A DNA stretch of 64,000 nt from Sabellastarte sp. h YS-2021 (Eukaryota; Annelida; Polychaeta; Sabellida; Sabellidae). Location: contig OZ024936.1 in the NCBI GenBank assembly GCA_964017235.1, positions 17,212,496-17,276,495 on the forward strand. The letters run 5' to 3'. The notes beneath the pieces are model-generated. The model saw only the letters and a program-made list of their open reading frames with translations, was not told where the DNA came from and did not search any database. Position 1 is the stretch's first letter. Every line of letters starts with the position of its first letter. This document shows, piece by piece, positions 53,801 to 60,100 of the stretch. A program made the translations under genes and the position numbers.

Positions 53801-54473
53801 TTCCATTTAAGGATTTATTTAACTCACAAATCATACAAAATGGTGGATAACAAAAGTAAAACATCCCTCATTAGACATATACAGAAAATATATATCACTC
53901 ATGAAGATTAACAATATAATACTCGTACACAAGAACACTCGTATAATATTTGTATCTTCATTAAATTTTGTGATATATTTTTTTCTGTATATGTCCTTCG
54001 GGACGTTTTCCTTTTATATAGCCCAGACCAATGTATAGTTTTCGTGTTATGCATGTGGACAAATAAATGTCCACAATTACAATACCCTGATCCCACCCTC
54101 TTCGGGGAAGTGAGAGTTAAATTAAGGCAGAAATTTTTTTTCAGTATACATGTGCATGCTGCAAACCAATCAGAAACACAAGTAGTTCACTAGAGTAGTG
54201 CACATTTCATGAAAGTCCAGAGACAAAAATAAGAGAAAAACTTATTATTTCTGGAAGCTCGAGCCTCAGAGAGAGATCGTGCATAAAAAACTGCTGACCT
54301 AAATGTGACGATGTTGTCAAAGATTGCGTCTCCCTGGCACACAAGAGGACCCAGTGAGTGTTCTCCCCACTTACTGTCCCCTGGTGCACCCGTGTCACCG
54401 AACCGCAACTCCATCACCGGCAGGTCTTCTTTGTGACTCAGATAGCCCTCGTCAGACAGAGTTCTCATCTCTC
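29790..54473 (-). CDS. Nrx-IV: Neurexin-IV / contactin-associated protein-like gene, 3' part (ten exons)
   Basis: Exons, 5' to 3': 54299-54473, 51824-51957, 46513-46649, 44428-44635, 43004-43123, 42411-42602, 40865-40991, 31481-31593, 30609-30725 and 29790-29866. All junctions are GT/AG and every phase matches. The 1400 nt give 465 codons plus stop. The domain order follows the C-terminal half of CNTNAP/neurexin-IV: end of the fibrinogen-like region (GPLVCQGD), LamG3 (GVFLQNTG, DDSWHSL, DGYIGCIRRL), one EGF (CSSQPCLHGGQC) and LamG4 (GFKGCIYRVEFNG). Known members are neuronal or glial junction proteins with a transmembrane helix and short cytoplasmic tail. Here TGA follows about 17 residues after the last LamG cysteine and no helix is encoded. 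N-terminal exons lie beyond 64 kb. Confidence 0.88.
30290..30480. repeat. Possible SINE remnant with a 20-bp tandem duplication
   Basis: GACATGGGTTCCAATCTTGG resembles a decayed B box. The stretch TACAAGGGCTCAGTGGTT occurs twice in direct tandem at about 30350-30387, and a body like TATGACCAGCAGTATTAACAAG follows. Intronic. Confidence 0.3.
30609..30725 (-). CDS. Nrx-IV: CNTNAP-like exon i: LamG4 closing element
   Basis: The acceptor is TTGATTCCAG and the donor GTACTA. It encodes GEGFKGCIYRVEFNGFFPLK, the conserved G(F)xGC....NG(I/F).PL motif of the last LamG domain in CNTNAP proteins. Confidence 0.86.
31481..31593 (-). CDS. Nrx-IV: CNTNAP-like exon h: LamG4
   Basis: The acceptor is AACTTTCACCAG and the donor GTAAGT. 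It encodes SLSIAVDDYPVT and NPKYLYIGKD, the (L)YIG(G/K) strand before the closing loop. It is separated from exon g by a 9.3-kb intron holding two satellite-bearing elements. Confidence 0.83.
31632..31715. repeat. Direct duplication of about 41 bp
   Basis: GAAGCTTGG(C/T)TTATATCTGAGTTAATTTTG-type sequence appears twice in succession, just upstream of CNTNAP-like exon h (outside its splice signals). Confidence 0.6.
32062..36158. repeat. 169-bp satellite, array 1 (about 24 units)
   Basis: The repeat interval is 169 bp, measured from recurrences at, for example, 33145, 33314, 33483, 33652 and 33821. Most units are nearly identical; the first few and last are more diverged. Landmarks in each unit are AAAATGGCCGCCATTTTTGG, GGAGGGGAAAATTTTTTG, AGATACCCTGTGGGTCG, AATTTCGACGAAATCGC, CTATCTCGCACGG and GGAGATAGAAGC. 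Each unit contains stem-loops: TTGCCA-TTTT-TGGCAA, CTATCTC...GAGATAG and AAAATGG-CCG-CCATTTT. Short frames stay open on both strands, but the unit is not a multiple of three, so they are by-products. Confidence 0.95.
36497..36578. repeat. Heptamer microsatellite (CGGACAT)n
   Basis: About eleven 7-bp units of CGGACAT/CGGACGC in the tail of element 1, a compositional outlier in otherwise AT-rich DNA. Similar CGGAC-rich runs followed by a hairpin are, as I recall, a recurrent feature near the ends of tandem-repeat Helitron-like elements in bivalves. Confidence 0.7.
36599..36619. other. Perfect 10-bp hairpin near the end of element 1
   Basis: TCCACCCCCC and GGGGGGTGGA are separated by one base. 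It follows the heptamer run by about 20 bases. The position suits a rolling-circle transposon 3' terminal hairpin. Confidence 0.55.
37200..39345. repeat. 134-bp tandem repeat (about 15 units)
   Basis: Units start GTGAAAGCTC at about 37239, 37374, 37507, 37639, 37772 and 37905, so the period is about 133-134 bp. Landmarks are AAAAGTAGGTGAATGAGTTATTTGA, ATTGGCTATCTGCAATACTTTT, GAGATAATTCGCATTTACTC and GGGTCTGAAACTTCACC. The array is interrupted at about 37950-38110 by a module shared with 15893-15950. Confidence 0.9.
39345..39910. repeat. Diverged 169-type units at the right end of element 2
   Basis: Three or so units with AAAATGGCCGCCATTTTTGGC, GAGATACCCTG, TCGTCGAAATCGCTCTATC and GCAGGGTTTTCGAGATATAAGC. 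They share the palindromic core with the main satellite but have TTTTCGAGATATAAGC in place of TTAAGGAGATAGAAGC. Confidence 0.75.
40375..40480 (-). repeat. Possible tRNA-derived SINE fragment
   Basis: On the minus strand TTGGTAGTAAACTC resembles an A box and GGGTTTGAAACCC is a palindromic B-box-like motif. Short and unconfirmed. Confidence 0.3.
40540..40890. repeat. Degenerate tandem repeat seeded by the exon g donor
   Basis: Six or so diverged units of about 40-48 bp, such as CACCTGCCACTGTTGTACTAT, ACCTATTATTGTGGTACCTTT and ACCTATGATTGTGGTACCTTT, precede a last unit, ACCTGCCTTTGTTGTACCTCT, that is itself the 3' end of exon g plus its GT donor (minus strand). The intron copies therefore carry decoy exon-end and donor-like sequences. 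Confidence 0.55.
40865..40991 (-). CDS. Nrx-IV: CNTNAP-like exon g: LamG4 middle
   Basis: The acceptor is GTTCACAG and the donor GTATGT. It encodes GVKVSFDVGTGV and DIDLANTQQHVVVVKRYNKG. Its last about 20 bases and donor are the terminal unit of a degenerate tandem array running into the next intron (40540-40890). Confidence 0.82.
41172..41698. mobile_element. MITE-like repeat, copy 1
   Basis: Starts GTAGGGATGGGTGG and shares GAGAGCATTT(T/A)ACTGAAAT, CACCATCTCGCTTGT, GTTTTGGTTTCA and TTCCTGTCAGTGGC with 44915-45182, whose right end is ATACCGACCCATCCCTA, the inverse of this left end. A further inverted fragment lies at 42030-42190. Intronic in the CNTNAP-like gene. Confidence 0.5.
42030..42190 (-). 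repeat. Inverted fragment of the 41172/44915 MITE-like repeat
   Basis: The reverse complement carries GTTTTGTTTTCACAAAC, TTTACTTCCTGTAATGGGCC and a TCGATTGGGG-type segment matching the right halves of the other two copies. Confidence 0.4.
42411..42602 (-). CDS. Nrx-IV: CNTNAP-like exon f: LamG4 start
   Basis: The acceptor is TTATTTTACAG and the donor GTAATAG. It encodes DMIKFELDES, a polar linker, RLVVGFSTLEKRGLLMMVSN and YITISMNN, matching the first strands of LamG4 (LSF.T....LLL.I). Confidence 0.84.
43004..43123 (-). CDS. Nrx-IV: CNTNAP-like exon e: EGF repeat
   Basis: The acceptor is CTGTTTTCAG and the donor GTGAGC. It encodes a six-cysteine EGF module: C-SSQP-CLHGGQC, then YSCNC, then HDCGK. 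The module occupies one whole symmetric phase 1-1 exon, as is usual for shuffled EGF domains. Confidence 0.88.
43464..43973. mobile_element. MITE, about 510 bp, copy with both termini
   Basis: The left terminus TCCATTCACACTGCAGGCGGT and right terminus (reverse strand) CACATTCACATTACAGGTGCT form imperfect inverted repeats of about 30 bp that continue as ATACCCCACGG / ATAACCCGTGG. No coding capacity. Relatives are at 52642-53006 and 2500-2677. Confidence 0.65.
44428..44635 (-). CDS. Nrx-IV: CNTNAP-like exon d: LamG3 end
   Basis: The acceptor is TTGTTAATAG and the donor GTAATA. It encodes PLVVGASVDYKDGYIGCIRR and LLVNGLLVDLRG, the conserved G(Y/F)xGCIR...NG closing element of LamG domains. It leaves in phase 1 with a Gly that starts the EGF exon. 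Confidence 0.88.
44915..45182. mobile_element. MITE-like repeat, copy 2 (shorter)
   Basis: Matches 41172-41698 in order but is shorter. It ends TACCGACCCATCCCTA, the inverse of the other copy's TAGGGATGGGT start. Intronic, upstream of CNTNAP-like exon d. Confidence 0.5.
45385..46054. repeat. Two adjacent copies of a dispersed repeat ending in CTCC...GGAGG
   Basis: Copy one (45385-45620) starts AACAAGAGCCTTTTGGGAGTG. Copy two (45740-46054) starts GAGCACTCGGAGAGCGCAGAC. Both have (A/C)TCCAG..AGTGATC(C/T)GGATCACTC(C/T)CAAAAT and a terminal ACCTCCTT..GGAGGTAAT. The second adds CTGAAAATTTCATCAAAATCCGTC twice. I recall the phrase from repeats in many aquatic animal genomes but cannot name the family. 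Confidence 0.5.
46190..46440. repeat. Fragment of the 147-bp-unit element
   Basis: The leader ATCACAGCCTGAGGAAATAG and CAACACCATGAGGTATAGAAG are followed directly by one to two units (TTTGCACACCTACATCCCCTA, AAGGTCAATGTCACTACAGC). It is a short version of the elements at 14078 and 28240, adjacent to CNTNAP-like exon c. Confidence 0.5.
46513..46649 (-). CDS. Nrx-IV: CNTNAP-like exon c: LamG3 middle
   Basis: The acceptor is TTTTGAAG, with a poor pyrimidine tract, and the donor GTGAAT. It encodes SIQFQFDVDG, then SDDSWHSLYVEINGIQATLQ, the canonical LamG strand with the DDxWHxL motif. Its first about 40 bases are repeated in degenerate form in the upstream intron (46660-46900). Confidence 0.87.
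46625..46905. repeat. Degenerate tandem repeat seeded by the exon c acceptor
   Basis: The first unit is the start of exon c and its acceptor (plus-strand GAAACTGGATGCTCTTCTCTCC). Diverged copies follow in the upstream intron at about 46680 (GAAACTGGATATTTTTCTTTTCC), 46740 (GAAACTGGATGTTATTCTATCC), 46803 (GAAACTGCAATGGGATGCTGG) and 46875 (ATACTGTTCTCTCC). Several retain CTCC/TTCAAAAC-type acceptor sequence. Confidence 0.6.
47134..48131 (+). repeat. Left LTR
   Basis: Begins TATCACAG and ends TGTGATA, a 7-bp terminal inverted repeat, not the usual TG...CA. Near its right end is CTACATCCCAAAAGAGGAAG and an AAATAAAGG polyadenylation-like motif. Confidence 0.88.
48132..48149 (+). promoter_or_regulatory. 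Putative primer-binding site
   Basis: ATTGGTGGAGAAGC follows the left LTR directly. TGGT is complementary to a tRNA 3' ACCA end. I could not assign the tRNA. Confidence 0.4.
48196..49302 (+). CDS. Gag-like protein with four CCHC zinc knuckles
   Basis: From ATG 48196 the ORF encodes 368 residues; the frame is open from the LTR edge but has no earlier ATG. Residues about 11-105 resemble a retrotransposon capsid (LNGEANRWFHEAF). Residues about 115-250 form a long charged coiled coil. Four Cys-X2-Cys-X4-His-X4-Cys knuckles follow at C279-C292, C299-C312, C322-C335 and C342-C355, which would bind nucleic acid. Four knuckles is more than the usual one or two. The frame is intact, so the protein may be produced and could package the element's RNA, with enzymes supplied by a related full-length element. 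The LTR provides the promoter. Confidence 0.85.
   Translation: MNSRTEVYHVPQFDGPTSPKGMTRRLQEILDKASAAAFYRSFMDFTFKPHENRSNFDLFAAKLNGEANRWFHEAFSVHLRNRVKPFDSLVNLFQVRYMIPDEGVILLALQDVHTLLSEHDSAISQFQFQNKTIEILVDRIGKLEHSLSKFDDQTAVIAELQGKNRNLESKLASFEEELAKISNGKNDTLKSLKDKQAHVQKEIAALKPMLDQEKTTLQAKVHSIEESCEGHRHLLHEVQLKVTALAEALEKPTSVDNVETTDTASHSAAKVSVSVKDRCDLCNSPTHSSSTCGARRLKCRQCYRVGHLVRCCPQLNQQQSQCQRCGLHNHSSDQCGTTALQCWKCGRTGHLHRMCHQSVRHLGYFRIS
50017..50032 (+). promoter_or_regulatory. Putative polypurine tract
   Basis: GGAACAAGGGGGTG immediately upstream of the right LTR fits a plus-strand priming site. Confidence 0.5.
50033..51034 (+). repeat. Right LTR
   Basis: Near-identical to the left LTR. The extra 4 bp lie within the run GAGAAATAAATGAGAG. 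It is followed by the ATAC target duplication. Confidence 0.88.
51176..51737. mobile_element. MITE with about 27-bp terminal inverted repeats
   Basis: The left end GGGGCCGATTTCACAAAGGG and the right end, read inverted, GGGGACCGATTTCACTAAAGG continue into GACTTAAG. The interior repeats ACTTAAG/CTTAAGTC motifs many times in both orientations and has no coding capacity. It is in the CNTNAP-like intron. Confidence 0.7.
51824..51957 (-). CDS. Nrx-IV: CNTNAP-like exon b: LamG3 start
   Basis: The acceptor is ATTTTCAG and the donor GTGAGG. It encodes the first LamG3 strands (ISLPTFTKGDIQFQFKT, GVFLQNTG). The GVFL(E/Q)N motif is diagnostic of this family. A decayed tandem copy lies just upstream at 52021-52122. 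Confidence 0.85.
52021..52122 (-). pseudogene. Decayed tandem copy of CNTNAP-like exon b
   Basis: Aligns with exon b including its acceptor (ATTTTCAG then GAAATCAGATGC, then AAAGGAGGCATA and ACTACACAAAAACAA). A 1-base deletion after GATATC and an in-frame TAA replacing the CAA codon after GGAGGCATA break the frame. The offset from exon b is 161 bp and the match extends into flanking intron. It is a dead duplicated exon. Confidence 0.75.
52375..52510. repeat. tRNA-like SINE fragment
   Basis: Shares CACATGCTGTCATCTTTGTGT, the GGTTTTAACTCCCAC B-box-like motif and GTCCCAACATGAC with the copy at 8970-9165, in the same orientation. Confidence 0.45.
52642..53006. mobile_element. MITE, about 365 bp, same family as 43464-43973
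   Basis: The left end CCCTATTCACACGACAGGTGG and the inverted right end CCCCATTCACACTACAGGCGG form terminal inverted repeats. The interior is palindromic around GGCGGAACCGCC. Confidence 0.65.
53010..54290. other. CNTNAP-like intron, nothing recognised
   Basis: AT-rich, with pyrimidine-rich CCCCCTCCCCCTG-type runs. No additional exon in phase with exons a and b was found, and none is needed, since a joins b directly. Confidence 0.35.
54299..54473 (-). CDS. Nrx-IV: CNTNAP-like exon a: end of fibrinogen-like region
   Basis: The acceptor is TTGTTTACAG and the donor AG/GTCAGC. It encodes MELRFGDTG, WGEHSLGPLVCQGD and IFDNIVTF, the segment that precedes LamG3 in CNTNAP proteins. Phase 1 in, phase 2 out. 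Upstream exons are not in the window: the 9.5 kb to its right is all repeat elements. Confidence 0.85.
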
Positions 54474-54756
54474 CTGTAAACAAAGAGACACCAGTACACT
54501 CTGTATTTGATCTAAATACTGGGAAATAAAGGACAGGTAATAATGTTTTTATTATTCCCCGGCATCCCTGATCACGGAAAAGTTCTGCCGACTTCTAGTA
54601 AACAAGTGCTGATTTTTCGAAAATATGTCTAAAATTTTAGAATTTATATATAAGTATATACAGGTGCACATATCATTAAAACTGTATTTTGCAGAGTTTC
54701 TTCTTGTTGCCTTAAAATCCATGTAGACATGACAGAGAAACCTAAAAGTTAAAAAT

Positions 54757-54850
54757 AGTATGAGAGATGGCCACACCCACAGTCTGGGGAATTTAGCATT
54801 GGAAAGAAAGAGATACAGAAGAGGTACAAAAAAGTACACAGAAGTACAGA
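54757..54850. repeat. Leader fragment of the 147-bp-unit element
   Basis: GAGATGGCCACACCCACAGTC TGGGGAATTTAGCA and GAGATACAGAAGAGGTACA correspond to the leaders at 14085-14150 and 46190-46270. No tandem units follow. Confidence 0.4.
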
Positions 54851-55006
54851 ACAGTTCAGAACAGACAGTTTATGTCATGTAAAGGTACAGGAGAAATAAC
54901 ATTTAAGAAAGAAAAATGTATGTAGCTGCATTAATTTGTATCTTAAAGGTTATGAAGTATAGTTGTTACTGGTAAAACTGCTTACTATAATCAATTGCAA
55001 CAATAA

Positions 55007-57122
55007 CCTAGAGGATCACTTGCAAAGCAAAAGCAAAGCGATTGTTTTTGCATGGCAAAAACAAAGCGTCCCGAAAAGGAGAAATAATGGCAGCTTAATC
55101 ATGTAAGAAAGTTATGCTTATAGCTCAACAAAGCGAGATATAGGAAAACTGTTTCTTGGGCAGAGTAGTTATCTTGGATACAGTGTGTTTCAAAAATTTT
55201 GATGAAATTACTCTATCTTGCACAGTTAAGGAGACAGAGGCAATTTGGTGTTTTGCACTTTTTGTCACAAATCTGAAAATTGACAACGACCCCCATTTTT
55301 GGGAAGGGTAAATTTTGGGGGGAAATTGGGTAGAGTAGTCTGTTTAGATACCCAAAGAAATGGCCACCATTTTTTGGCGAGTGAAATATTCGTTGAAACT
55401 TGGAAAGGCCAGTCTTCACAGATACTATATGGGTCAAAAAGTTTGCCGAATTCGTTCTATCTGGCACGGTTTTCGAGATACAAGCATTTTTGTGTTTTGC
55501 AATTTTTTGGCCACCATTTTTGGTGGGACAAAATTATTTTTGAAAATTGGGTCAGCTACTCAGCAAAATTACCCTATGGATCAAAATTTTTGTCGAAATC
55601 GCTCTATCTAGCACGGTTTCCGAGATACAAGAATTTTTTTAAAAAAATTCGAAAATTCCAAATGGCCGCCATTTTTGGCAAGTGAAATATTTGTTGAAAC
55701 TTGGAAAGGCTAGACTTTACAGATACCCTATAGGTCAAAAATTTTGCACGGTTTTCAAGATACAAGCATTTTTATGTTCTGTGATTTTTGTGAAAAATTG
55801 GAAAATTCATAATGGCTGCCATTTTTGGCGGGACAAAAATTTTTTTGAAAATTGGGTCACCTACTCAGCAGAGTTGACCCTGCGGATCAAATTTTTCATT
55901 GAAATCGCTCTATCTAGCACGGTTTTCAAGGTACAAGCATTTTTGTAAAAACAAGCATTTTTGTAATTTTTGCAAAACAGCATTTTTGAAAAAAATTCGA
56001 AAATTGAAAATGGCCGCCATTTTTTGGCAAGTGAAATATTCGTTGAAACTTGGAAAGGCTAGTCTTCACAGATATCCTGTGGGTCAAAACTTTTGCCGAA
56101 ATCGCTCTAATAAGTATCTGGCACGGTTTTCGAGATACAAGCATTTTGGGTTTTGTGATTTTTGCGAAAAATTCGAAAATTCAAAATAGCCACCATTTCT
56201 TGGCAAGTGAAATATTCGTTGAAACTTGGAAAGGCTAGTCTTCACAGATACCCTGTGGATCAAAAATTTGCAGAAATTGCTCCATCTATCATGGTTTTTG
56301 AGATACAAGCATTTTTGTGTTTTGTGATTTTGGCAAAAAATTCAAAATGGCCGCCATTTTTTGGCAAGTGGAATAATCATTGAAACTTGGAAAGGCTAGT
56401 CTTCACAGATACCCTGTGGATCAAATATTTTGCCGAAATCGCTCTATCTAGCACGGTTTTCAAGATAGAAGGATTTTGATGTTTTGCATTTTTGAAAAAA
56501 ATTCGAAAATTCAAAATGGCCACCATTTTTTGGCAAGTGAAATATTTGTTGAAACTAGTCTAGGCTAGTCTTCACAAATACCCTGTGGGTCAAAAAATTT
56601 GCCGAAATCCCACTATTAATTTTTATTTTATGAAGAAAATGGTTTCAAAAAGTAATCATATATCAGTATTGTTCTATATGTGTACCTTATGAGCCTATAT
56701 TTCCAATTTTGTGTTTTGCATTTTTTGTCAAAAATTCGAAAATTGAATATGACCCCCAATTTTGAGGAGGAGAAAATTTTTTGAAAATTGGAGAGACTAG
56801 TTTGCTAAGATACCCTGAAGGTCGAACATTTCGATGAAATCACTCTATCTTAAGGAGAAACAAGCAGTTTTGTGTTTTACTCGTTAAGAAAATTGTTAAC
56901 GCTTAATTAATCATCAATAACTCAGTCATTTCTTAATCTATCATTACCAAAATTTAATGTCGCCCAGATCTTTATATGAGGAAGGTATTTGCTAAATTTC
57001 AGGTGGATAGATAAAATGCTTTGTAAGTTATCATCCAGACAAGGATGCCCTTCCAAAAAAACGCATTTTTGGTCATGTGACCTCTCTGATTGGTTAAAAT
57101 GTCATCGCAGCATATTCAGAAA
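55007..57122. mobile_element. Satellite-bearing element 3 (diverged 169-type units), interrupted
   Basis: The leader starts CCTAGAGGATCACTTGCAAAG, as in element 2. About nine diverged units follow with (A/G)GATACCCTGTGG(A/G)TCAAAA, TCTATCTAGCACGGTTTTCGA and ATGGCC(G/A)CCATTTTTTGGC. The tail matches that of element 2 (TTAATTAATCATCAATAACTC, GGTCATGTGACCTCTCTGATT) as far as GCAGCATATTCAGA, where element 4 begins. The rest of its tail should lie beyond the window. Confidence 0.6.
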
Positions 57123-60100
57123 AAACTAGAAATAGGCCGCCCTGTTGATAGTAGATGCGAATAGAAACAGGATAGCATAGAAGAACACACATTATCATGT
57201 GTAATGTCCACCCATGAACCTTTTGCCCAAATTGTACAGTAGTCTTACAAGACCCTGTTTCATTTGTAAAATATATCAATGATACTTAAATATTTGTTAG
57301 TGTAGATGTAAATTATTTCAGCTTCATGCCTTTTTGCATTGGTTGGGTTGAAAATTTTGACGAAATCACTCTATCTTGCACGGTTAAGAAGATAGAAGCA
57401 AATTCCTGTTTTTCTATTTTTGGCAAAAATTTGAAAATTCAAAATGGCCGCCATCAAAAAAATTTCCAAGAGTACATTTCTTAGATACCCTATGGGTCGA
57501 AAATTTCAACAAAATAACTCTATTTTGCACGGTTAAGGCCAGTTTGTGTTTTTCCATTTTGGGCAAAAATTCGAAAATTCAAAATGGCTGCCATTTTTGG
57601 GGAGGGGAAATTTTTTTTTTAAATTGCCAAGAATACAATGCTCAAATACCGGTGGGTCGAAAATTTTGACGAAATCGCTCTATCTCGCATGGTTAAGGAG
57701 ATAGAAGGAAATTTGTGTTTTGCCATTTTTGGCAAAACTTCGAAAATTCAAAATGGCCGCCATTTTTGGGGAGGGGAAAATTTTTTGAAAATTGCAAAGA
57801 TTACATTCCTTAGATACCCTGTGGGTCGAAAATTTCGACGAAATCGCTCTATCTCGCACGGTTAAGGAGATAGAAGCAAATTTGTGTTTTGCCATTTTTG
57901 GCAAAAATTTGAAAATTCAAAATGGCCGCCATTTTAGGGGAGGGGAAATTTTTTTTTTAAATTGCCAAGATTGCATTGGTTAGATACCCTGTGCGTCGAA
58001 AATTTTGATGAAATCGCTCTATCTCGCACAGTTAAGGAGATAGAAGCAAATTAGTGTTTTGCCATTTTGGGCAAAAATTTGAAAATTCAAAATGGCCGCC
58101 ATTTTTGGGGAGGGGAAATTTTTTTTTAAATTGCCAAGAATACAATGCTCAAATACCTGTGGGTCGAAAATTTTGACGAAATCGCTCTATCTCGCATGGT
58201 TAAGGAGATAGAAGCAAATTAGTGTTTTGCCATTTTGGGCAAAACTTCAAAAATTCAAAATGGCCGCCATTTTTGGGGAGGGGAAAATTTTTTGAAAATT
58301 GCAAAGATTGCATTCCTTAGATACCCTGTGGGTCGAAAATTTTGACGAAATCGCTCTATCTCGCACGGTTAAGGAGATAGAAGCAAATTTGTGTTCTGCC
58401 ATTTTTGGCAAAAATTTGAAAATTCAAAATGGCCGCCATTTTTGGGGAGGGGAAAATTTTTTGAAAATTGCAAAGATTGCATTGGTTAGATACCCTGTGC
58501 GTCGAAAATTTTGATGAAATCGCTCTATCTCGCACAGTTAAGGAGATAGAAGCAAATTAGTGTTTTGCCATTTTGGGCAAAAATTTGAAAATTCAAAATG
58601 GCCGCCATTTTTGGGGAGGGGAAATTTTTTTTTAAATTGCCAAGAATACAATGCTCAAATACCTGTGGGTCGAAAATTTTGACGAAATCGCTCTATCTCG
58701 CATGGTTAAGGAGATAGAAGCAAATTAGTGTTTTGCCATTTTGGGCAAAACTTCAAAAATTCAAAATGGCCGCCATTTTTGGGGAGGGGAAAATTTTTTG
58801 AAAATTGCAAAGATTGCATTCCTTAGATACCCTGTGGGTCGAAAATTTTAACGAAATCGCTCTATCTCGCACGGTTAAGGAGATAGAAGCAAATTTGTGT
58901 TTTGCCATTTTTGGCAAAAATTCGAAAATTCAAAATGGCCGCCATTTTTGGGGAGGGGAAAATTTTTTGAAAATTGCAAAGATTGCATTCCTTAGATACC
59001 CTGTGGGTCGAAAATTTCGACAAAATCGCTCTATCTTGCACGCTTAAGGAGATAGAAGCAAATTTGTGTTTTGCCATTTTTGGCAAAAATTCGAAAATTC
59101 AAAATGGCCGCCATTTTTGGGGAGGGGAAAATTTTTTGAAAATTGCAAATATTACATTCCTTAGATACCCTGTGGGTCGAAAATTTCGACGAAATCGCTC
59201 TATCTCGCACGGTTAAGGAGATAGAAGCAAATTTGTGTTTTGCCATTTTTGGCAAAAATTCGAAAATTTAAAATGGCCGCCATTTTTGGGGAGGGGAAAA
59301 TTTTTAAAAAATTACCAAGAGTACAATGCTCAGATACCCTGTGGGTCGAAAATTTTGACGAAATCGCTCTATCTGGCACGGTTAAGGAGATAGAAGCAAA
59401 TTTGTGTTTTGCCATTTTTGGCAAAAATTCGAAAATTCAAAATGGCCGCCAATTTTGGGGAGGGGAAAATTTTTTGAAAATTGCAAAGATTGCATTCCTC
59501 AGATACCCTGTGGGTCGAAAATTTCGACGAAATCACTCTATCTCGCACGGTTAAGGAGATAGAAGCAAATTAGTGTTTTGCCATTTTTGGCAAAAATTCG
59601 AAAATTCAAAATGGCCGCTATTTTTGGGGAGGGGAAAATTTTTTGAAAATTGCAAATATTACATTCCTTAGATACCCTGTGGGTCGAAAATTTCCACAAA
59701 ATCGCTCTATCTCGCACGGTTAAGGAGATAGAAGCAAATTTGTGTTTTGCCATTTTTGGCGAAAATTCGAAAATTTAAAATGGCCGCCATTTTTGGGGAG
59801 GGGAAAATTTTTTGAAAATTGCAAATATTACACTCCTTAGATACCCTGTGGGTCGAAAATTTCGACGAAATCACTCTATCTCGCACGGTTAAGGAGATAG
59901 AAGCAAATTTGTGTTTTGCCATTTTTGGCAAAAATTCGAAAATTCAAAATGGCCGCCATTTTTGGGGAGGGGAAAATTTTTTGAAAATTGCAAAGAGTAC
60001 ACTCCTTAGATACCCTGTGGGTTGAAAATTTCGACGAAATCGCTCTATCTCACACGGTTAAGGAGATAGAAGGAAATTTGTGTTTTGCCAATTTTGGCGA

